A stretch of DNA of 64,000 nucleotides from Pararhodobacter zhoushanensis (lineage in GTDB: Bacteria; Pseudomonadota; Alphaproteobacteria; Rhodobacterales; Rhodobacteraceae). The DNA is taken from contig NZ_JAPDFL010000001.1 of NCBI RefSeq assembly GCF_025949695.1, positions 395,001 to 459,000 on the forward strand. The letters are read 5' to 3'. The notes under the pieces are model-generated. The model was given only the letters and a program-made list of their open reading frames with translations. It did no database searches and was not told where the DNA came from. The position numbers were made by a program, and so were the translations under genes. Shown here in pieces: positions 59,242-64,000 of the stretch. Position 1 is the stretch's first letter. Each line of letters opens with the position of its first letter.

Positions 59242-59838
59242 ATGACCGCCCCTGCCGATCCCTCGACCAAGCCGCGCTGGAAAGGCGCGCGCCGCATGCG
59301 CGGCTTCGAGCCGGCCAGCGGTCTGTTGCGCGATCATATCCGCAAGGCGGGCGAAACGCATGGCTTTGCCACCACCCGGCTGCTCACCCACTGGGCCGAG
59401 GTCGCAGGGCCTGATCTGGCGGTGCTGTGTACGCCCGTCAAGGTCAGCTATGCGCAAAAGGGCTTTGGCGCGACGCTGACGGTGCTGGCCTCAGGGGCTG
59501 CAGCGCCCTTGGTGCAGATGCAACTGGAACCCCTGCGCGAACGGGTCAACGCGATCTACGGCTATGCCGCGATTGCGCGGATCAAGGTCACGCAAACCTC
59601 ATCGCGCGGGCTGGCAGGCGGGCTGGCCGAAAGCCAGCGCGCCTTTGAACGCGCCAACATCGCGCCGCCGTCGCCGCAGGCGCTGGCACGGGCACGCACG
59701 GTTGTCGACAGCCTGACCGAGGGCGTCGCCGACAGCGGGCTCAAGGCTGCGCTGGACCGGATGGCCACCAACATTCTGACAAAAGAGACAAGGCGCGGAC
59801 CGAAGGGGCTCGCGGACGAAGGAAAGGATAACGCATGA
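59242..59838 (+). CDS. DciA/DUF721 family protein
   Basis: A 198-residue protein. FEPASGLLRDHIRKAGETHGFATTRLLTHWAEVAGPDLAVLCTPVKV and ATLTVLASGAAAPLVQMQLEPLRERVNAIYG are the DUF721 core, the group of DciA replicative-helicase operator proteins. Whether it serves helicase loading here is unproven; the C-terminal part is specific to alphaproteobacteria. ATGA overlap with the DsbA-like gene downstream. Confidence 0.85.
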   Translation: MTAPADPSTKPRWKGARRMRGFEPASGLLRDHIRKAGETHGFATTRLLTHWAEVAGPDLAVLCTPVKVSYAQKGFGATLTVLASGAAAPLVQMQLEPLRERVNAIYGYAAIARIKVTQTSSRGLAGGLAESQRAFERANIAPPSPQALARARTVVDSLTEGVADSGLKAALDRMATNILTKETRRGPKGLADEGKDNA

Positions 59839-60527
59839 ATAGACGTTCATTTCTGCTTTCGGGGGTCGCCGCTGTGGTTGCCATCGGCGGTTACGGTGCC
59901 TGGACCCGCCTGAACGGCGGCAATGCGCCCTCGCTCGGCTCGACGCTGATCGAGCCCGGCGCCGCCCATGCGCAAACCACCGAGGGTCAGGTCGACACCT
60001 CTCGCGTGACCGAGATGGTGATCAACCCGGACGCCGAGGTGACCCTGATGGAGTTCGCCTCGTTCACCTGCCCGCACTGCGCCAACTTCCACGCCACCGT
60101 CTGGCCGCAGCTCAAGGCCGAGTATATCGACACCGGTCTGGTCAAGTTTGTTTATCGCGAAGTCTATTTCGACGCCTATGGCCTGTGGGCCGCGCTGGTC
60201 GCCCGTTGCGGCGGCGAGATGCGCTATTTCGGCATCGTCGACATGCTCTATGACGAGCAGCGCGAATGGGCGCAGGGTGACGATCCCAACGTCGTCGCCG
60301 ACAACCTGCGCCGCATCGGCCGCCGCGCTGGCATGACCGATGAGCAGCTCAGCGAATGCCTGACCGACCGCGACCTCGCCACGGCGATGATGCAGGTCTA
60401 TCAGGAGGGCATGACCGAATACGACGTGACCGGCACCCCGTCCTTTGTCATCGACGGCACCACCTATTCCAACATGAGCATGGACGAGTTCCGTGCCATC
60501 CTTGATCCGCTCCTGAATCGGGGATGA
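59835..60527 (+). CDS. DsbA-like thiol-disulfide oxidoreductase
   Basis: A 230-residue exported thioredoxin-fold protein. MNRRSFLLSGVAAVVAIGGYGAW is a Tat-like or Sec signal (RRSFLL is a partial twin-Arg). The active site is C79-P-H-C82 in FTCPHCANFH, and the cis-Pro is in TGTPSFVIDG. It belongs to the DsbA/BdbD-like family acting in the periplasm. It sits between DciA and the CoA-transferase genes, with four-base overlaps on both sides. Confidence 0.92.
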   Translation: MNRRSFLLSGVAAVVAIGGYGAWTRLNGGNAPSLGSTLIEPGAAHAQTTEGQVDTSRVTEMVINPDAEVTLMEFASFTCPHCANFHATVWPQLKAEYIDTGLVKFVYREVYFDAYGLWAALVARCGGEMRYFGIVDMLYDEQREWAQGDDPNVVADNLRRIGRRAGMTDEQLSECLTDRDLATAMMQVYQEGMTEYDVTGTPSFVIDGTTYSNMSMDEFRAILDPLLNRG

Positions 60528-61720
60528 GCGCAAAACCTCTGGCGGGCCTGCGCGTGATCGAGCTGGCCCGCATCCTTGCGGGGCCTTGGGCGGGTCAGAC
60601 ACTGGCCGATCTGGGGGCCGAGGTGATCAAGGTCGAAGCGCCCGAGGGCGACGACACCCGCCAATGGGGCCCGCCCTTCATCGACCGCGACGGCACCCCC
60701 GTCGCGGCCTATTTCCATGCCGCCAACCGGGGCAAACGCTCGGTCGTCGCCGATTTCCGAACGGCTGAAGGACAGGCCAAGGTCAAGGCGCTGCTGGCGG
60801 ATGCCGATATCGTCATCGAGAACTTCAAGGTCGGCGGGCTGAAGAAATACGGGCTGGATTACGACAGCTTGCGGGCCGAGTTTCCCCGCCTGATCTACTG
60901 CTCGATCACCGGATTCGGGCAAGATGGCCCCTATGCGCACCGCGCCGGGTACGATTACATCATTCAGGGCATGTCCGGCCTGATGTCGATCACCGGCCCG
61001 GCCGAGGGCGAGCCGCACCGCGTCGGCGTAGCGGTGACCGACCTGTTCACCGGGGTCTATTCGACAACGGCCGTTCTGGCCGCCGTGATCGAACGCAGCC
61101 GCACCGGGCTGGGTGCCCATGTCGACATGAGCCTGCTGGACTGCGCCGTGTCGGTGATGGCCAATCAGGCGATGAACTACCTGGCCACTGGCACGCCGCC
61201 CGGACGAACGGGTAACTGGCACCCCAATCTGGTGCCCTATCAGGTGTTCGAATGCTCTGACGGGCATATCATCATCGCGACGGGGAACGACGGCCAGTAC
61301 CAACGCCTGTGCCGCGCGTTGGGGCTTGAGGCGCTGATCACCGATCCACGCTTCCTCGCCAACGCCGACCGGGTACAACACCGCGCCGAGCTGTCCGAAG
61401 CGCTGACCGCCGCGACGCGCAGCTGGTCAAAGGCAGGTTTGCTCAAGGCCTGCGAAGACCACGGCATCCCGGCGGGTCCGATCAACACGATGGACGAGGT
61501 CTTCGCTGACCCCCAGATCATCGCACGCGGTATGCAGCTGGACCTCGGTGCACACCCGGGCGTCCGTTCGCCCTTTGTGTTCAACGGCGAACGCTCGGTC
61601 GCCGACCGCCCGGCGCCTGTGCTGGGTGAGGCCGACAGAAAGGGGGCTAGCCCCCTCTGCGCGCAAGCGCGCATTCACCCCCCAGGATATTTGAAGAGCA
61701 AAGAGGCGCGATTTACCTAA
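60524..61720 (+). CDS. CaiB/BaiF-type CoA-transferase with an element-derived C-terminus
   Basis: A 398-residue class III CoA-transferase transferring CoA between carboxylic acids. The N-terminal KPLAGLRVIELARILAGPW, VVADFRTAEGQAKVKALLADADIVIENFKVGGL and the catalytic Asp region (GAHVDMSLLDCAV) are typical. The last 26 codons from 61640 come from hairpin-tail element copy 5 (RKGASPLCAQARIHPPGYLK), so the natural C-terminus was replaced. The core is intact. Substrate unknown. Confidence 0.9.
   Translation: MSAKPLAGLRVIELARILAGPWAGQTLADLGAEVIKVEAPEGDDTRQWGPPFIDRDGTPVAAYFHAANRGKRSVVADFRTAEGQAKVKALLADADIVIENFKVGGLKKYGLDYDSLRAEFPRLIYCSITGFGQDGPYAHRAGYDYIIQGMSGLMSITGPAEGEPHRVGVAVTDLFTGVYSTTAVLAAVIERSRTGLGAHVDMSLLDCAVSVMANQAMNYLATGTPPGRTGNWHPNLVPYQVFECSDGHIIIATGNDGQYQRLCRALGLEALITDPRFLANADRVQHRAELSEALTAATRSWSKAGLLKACEDHGIPAGPINTMDEVFADPQIIARGMQLDLGAHPGVRSPFVFNGERSVADRPAPVLGEADRKGASPLCAQARIHPPGYLKSKEARFT
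61639..61708 (+). repeat. Hairpin-tail 3' element, copy 5 (inside a coding end)
   Basis: Perfect palindrome AGGGGGCTAGCCCCCT (61641-61656), a GCGCGC-AA-GCGCGC hairpin, then CCCCCCAGGATATTTG and AAGAGCAAAGAGG. Sense orientation of the CoA-transferase, whose reading frame runs through it to a stop at 61720. Confidence 0.8.
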
Positions 61721-61820
61721 CGTTAAGGTTACCGCGCCATGCTGGAGAAACGGTACAGGCAGGGATGCCGATGACCGTGAGCGAAGACGACGGCGTGGTC
61801 CTTGCGGATCACGCCGTTTG

Positions 61821-61893
61821 CCGTTCTTTGCTCCCCTAAATATCCCGGGGGGCGAGGGGGCAGCGCCCCCAAGGCGCCGCGAAGCGGCGCCCG
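61821..61893 (-). repeat. Hairpin-tail 3' element, copy 6
   Basis: In minus orientation: GGCGCCGCTTCGCGGCGCC and GGGGGCGCTGCCCCC hairpins, then CCCCCCGGGATATTTAG and GGGAGCAAAGAACGG. It lies downstream of htpX (stop at 61956) in the sense of that gene. It faces copy 5 tail to tail. Confidence 0.75.
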
Positions 61894-61955
61894 GCCCAAA
61901 CGGCGGAGCGGATCTTTGATCCGTGACAGAGTGCGGGAGCCCCTGGACGCCGCCG

Positions 61956-62861
61956 TCAGCCCCACGGCCCCTGCTGAGCATCCCGTCCCGACGGCGCATC
62001 TGCAGGCCGCGCGCGGCCGGTCTGCCCCATGCTCTGCGCCAGCTTTTCCAGCGCGGCGATACGGTTCTCGGTCGCCGGGTGGGTTGAGAACAGCTTGTCG
62101 CGCGCATGGGCGTGCAGCGGATTAATGATGAACATATGCGCCGAAGCCGGGTTGCGCTCGGCCGTGTCATTGTCGATCCGCGCCGCGTAGGTCTGGATCT
62201 TGCCCAGCGCGTCGGCCAGCCACAGCGGGTGCCCGCAGATCTCGGCGCCGATGCGATCCGCCTCGTACTCACGCGAGCGCGACACCGCCATCTGCACCAG
62301 TCCTGCCGCCATCGGCGCGAGGATCATCATCGCGATCATCGCTATCGGGTTCGCTCGCCGGTCACCGCCGCGAAAGAACATCGCGAAATTGGCCAGCATG
62401 GCGATGGCCCCGGCAAAGGTCGCCGTCACTGTCATGATCAGCGTGTCGTAATTCTTGATATGCGCCAGCTCATGCGCGACCACCGCCGCCACCTCATCGC
62501 GTGACAGCCGCTGCATCAGCCCGGTCGACACCGCCACCGCCGCATTGTCCGGGTTGCGCCCGGTGGCAAAGGCGTTGGGCTGGTCGCTGTCGATCACATA
62601 GACCGCCGGCGGCGGCAGATCGGCGTTGCGGGCCAGTTCCATGACGATCTGCTGCAGTTCGGGCGCGGTATAGGCATCGACGGGCCGAGCGTTGTGCATG
62701 CGCAGCACCGCCTTGTCCGAGTTCCACCACGCATAAAGGTTCATCCCCGCCGCCACGACAAAGGCGATCAGCGCCCCCGCCGAGCCGCCGATCAGGTAGC
62801 CCATGCCCAGAAACAGGGCGGTCATCGCCGCCATCAGGATCCCGGTCTTGACGTAGCCCAT
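61956..62861 (-). CDS. htpX: Membrane protease HtpX
   Basis: A 301-residue M48 metalloprotease degrading misfolded membrane proteins. The zinc motif is HELAH in [20 protein letters not shown], with a third ligand Glu in [13 protein letters not shown]-terminal hydrophobic segments ([36 protein letters not shown]) and two more central helices anchor it. The start at 62861 follows GGAGAAAACC. It lies alone between the CoA-transferase and the kinase genes. Confidence 0.95.
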   Translation of the reverse strand: MGYVKTGILMAAMTALFLGMGYLIGGSAGALIAFVVAAGMNLYAWWNSDKAVLRMHNARPVDAYTAPELQQIVMELARNADLPPPAVYVIDSDQPNAFATGRNPDNAAVAVSTGLMQRLSRDEVAAVVAHELAHIKNYDTLIMTVTATFAGAIAMLANFAMFFRGGDRRANPIAMIAMMILAPMAAGLVQMAVSRSREYEADRIGAEICGHPLWLADALGKIQTYAARIDNDTAERNPASAHMFIINPLHAHARDKLFSTHPATENRIAALEKLAQSMGQTGRARPADAPSGRDAQQGPWG

Positions 62862-62916
62862 GGTTTTCTCCGTCGCTATGACGTCTGATATGGGGAGGCT
62901 TGGGCCGCCTGCAAGA

Positions 62917-63905
62917 TCACACCAGCCCTTCGGCCTTGAACAGCGCCAGCACATCCGCGCGAGGGCGCGCGCCGATATGGCCGATCACCTCTGTAGCGGC
63001 GATGCAGCCCATACGCCCGCTGGTTTCCAGCGAATGACCGTTGACCAGCCCGAACAGGAACCCGGCGGCGAACTGGTCGCCCGCGCCCGTTGCGTCGACC
63101 GGCACCACGGTCTTGACCGGCGCGGTGACGCGGTGGCCGTTGTGCATCAGCACCACCGGCTCGCCCGAGCGGGTGCAGACCACAATCTCGCAATCGGCCT
63201 GCGCCTTGGCCAGCGCCTCGTCCAGATCGTTGACCTGATAGAGCGAGGTCCATTCCTGCTGGTTGCCGATCACGTAATCCATCTCATTGGCGACCAGACG
63301 GCGGAAGTCGGCGCGATGCCGGTCGACGCAGAACGGGTCCGACAGCGCGATGCCGACGCGCCCCCCGCCTTGCGGCAGGCGCGCGCGGCTTTCAGGAAGG
63401 CTTCCTTGCCCTTGTTCTTGTCAAAGAGATACCCCTCCAAGAACAGCACCTCGGTTTCGGCCATCACCGCCGGGTCGACGTCATCGGGACCAACTTCAGC
63501 CGAGATGCCCAGATAGGTGTTCATCGAGCGCTCGCCATCCGGCGTCACGAAGATCATCGAGCGCGAGGTCGGCAGCTCGCCGCCCGAAACCGGCGGGTTC
63601 ACAAAGGCGGTGCCGGTCCGTTCGGTATCCTGCGCAAAGAACCGCCCCAGCCCGTCATCGCGCACCCGCCCGATCAGCGCCGTCCGCAACCCCAGCGCGC
63701 CCGCCCCGGCGATGGTGTTGCACACCGACCCGCCAGAGGCCTCTTGCCGGTCCTTCATCGCGCCATAGAGCGTCTCGGCGCGTTCGCGTTCGATCAGCTG
63801 CATGATGCCCTTGCGGATGCCCATGTGGTCCAGAAAATGGTCGTTCACCGTGCTGATGACATCGACGATGGCGTTGCCGATACCGGCGACTTGGTACTTT
63901 TTCAC
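62917..63905 (-). CDS. Adenosine kinase-like PfkB sugar kinase (frame-shifted in this sequence)
   Basis: About 329 residues if repaired. [19 protein letters not shown] start, [15 protein letters not shown], and the PfkB catalytic signature [19 protein letters not shown] are present; the ensemble matches the alphaproteobacterial adenosine-kinase-like group. The frame breaks at the C6 run 63361-63366; one more C joins ARACRKAGG to [10 protein letters not shown]. Start is GTG at 63905, after GGAGAAAACCCT. Four-base GTGA overlap with the upstream nth. Sugar identity not certain. Confidence 0.8.
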
Positions 63906-64000
63906 AGGGTTTTCTCCTCGAACGGGCAGAGGTCGCGGATCAGGCAGACCGGACAATTGGGTTTGCGCGCCTTGCAGACATAGCGGCCGTGCAGGATCAG
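63902..64000 (-). CDS. nth: Endonuclease III, C-terminal part (gene continues past window)
   Basis: Only the last 32 codons are in the window. The translated end HGRYVCKARKPNCPVCLIRDLC has the C-x6-C-x2-C-x5-C [4Fe-4S] pattern of endonuclease III, then PFEEKTL. It oxidises nothing itself; it is a glycosylase/AP-lyase for damaged pyrimidines. It overlaps the kinase start. Confidence 0.85.
   Translation of the reverse strand: MILHGRYVCKARKPNCPVCLIRDLCPFEEKTL

Noticed and set aside
61721..61955. Short open frame spanning the CoA-transferase-htpX gap
   Set aside because: It is largely the reverse of hairpin-tail element copy 6, with no protein-like pattern.

Overview
The window is high-GC DNA from an alphaproteobacterium, most likely family Rhodobacteraceae (Rhodobacterales). 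The evidence is gene content: a mesaconyl-CoA hydratase and a malyl-CoA thioesterase-like lyase of the ethylmalonyl-CoA pathway, the sdhC-sdhD-sdhA-sdhB order, the FlaF/FlbT/DUF1217 flagellin module, small DUF1127, DUF1737 and DUF6455 proteins, and the echA-rpsT-dnaA-dnaN-recF-gyrB backbone. The genus cannot be read from the sequence. Most of the window is ordinary core chromosome. Two short low-GC patches (about 1.7-2.9 kb and 53.8-54.5 kb) look acquired. No tRNA, rRNA, CRISPR array, integrase or transposase was seen.

Layout. 1-4.9 kb: 3'-truncated peptidase T, a DUF2867 protein, a low-GC PD-(D/E)xK-like gene, a cytochrome P450 and an NAD(P)-binding oxidoreductase. 5-12.9 kb: central carbon metabolism (mdh, mcl2-like, nnrU, mch, sdhCDAB). 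13-19.9 kb: divergent flagellar cluster. 19.9-23.1 kb: ubiB-ubiE facing mutM. 23.2-33.6 kb: enoyl-CoA hydratase, rpsT, dnaA, dnaN, recF, a small accessory operon, gyrB. 33.6-36.8 kb: DUF6455, glutathionyl-hydroquinone reductase, a PilZ-like protein and a MalY-type lyase. 37-42 kb: three deformylase-family genes, a monooxygenase, an ArsR regulator and fmt. 42-46 kb: deacetylase, xseB, ispA, dxs (isoprenoid precursor operon). 46-47.6 kb: tandem outer-membrane protein genes. 48-53.6 kb: amn, a kinase, a GNAT, argC, HU and a ParB-like gene. 54-56.8 kb: an orphan membrane protein between REPIN-like repeats, an EamA exporter and CorA. 56.9-64 kb: alkB, mutY, dciA, a DsbA-like gene, a CoA-transferase, htpX, an adenosine-kinase-like gene and the end of nth.

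Three observations stand out. First, six copies of an unnamed element (GC hairpins, then CCCCCGRGGATATTT, then GAGCAAAGARG) each lie just downstream of a gene in sense orientation; one has become the C-terminal coding tail of a CoA-transferase. Second, the duplicated outer-membrane protein genes each carry a TTAA-N7-TTAA (CtrA-type) box just before the start codon, and share an upstream decamer at the same distance. Third, five genes, including fmt, are broken at C/G runs of 5-6 in a way that one extra C repairs, so base-calling error is more likely than gene decay.
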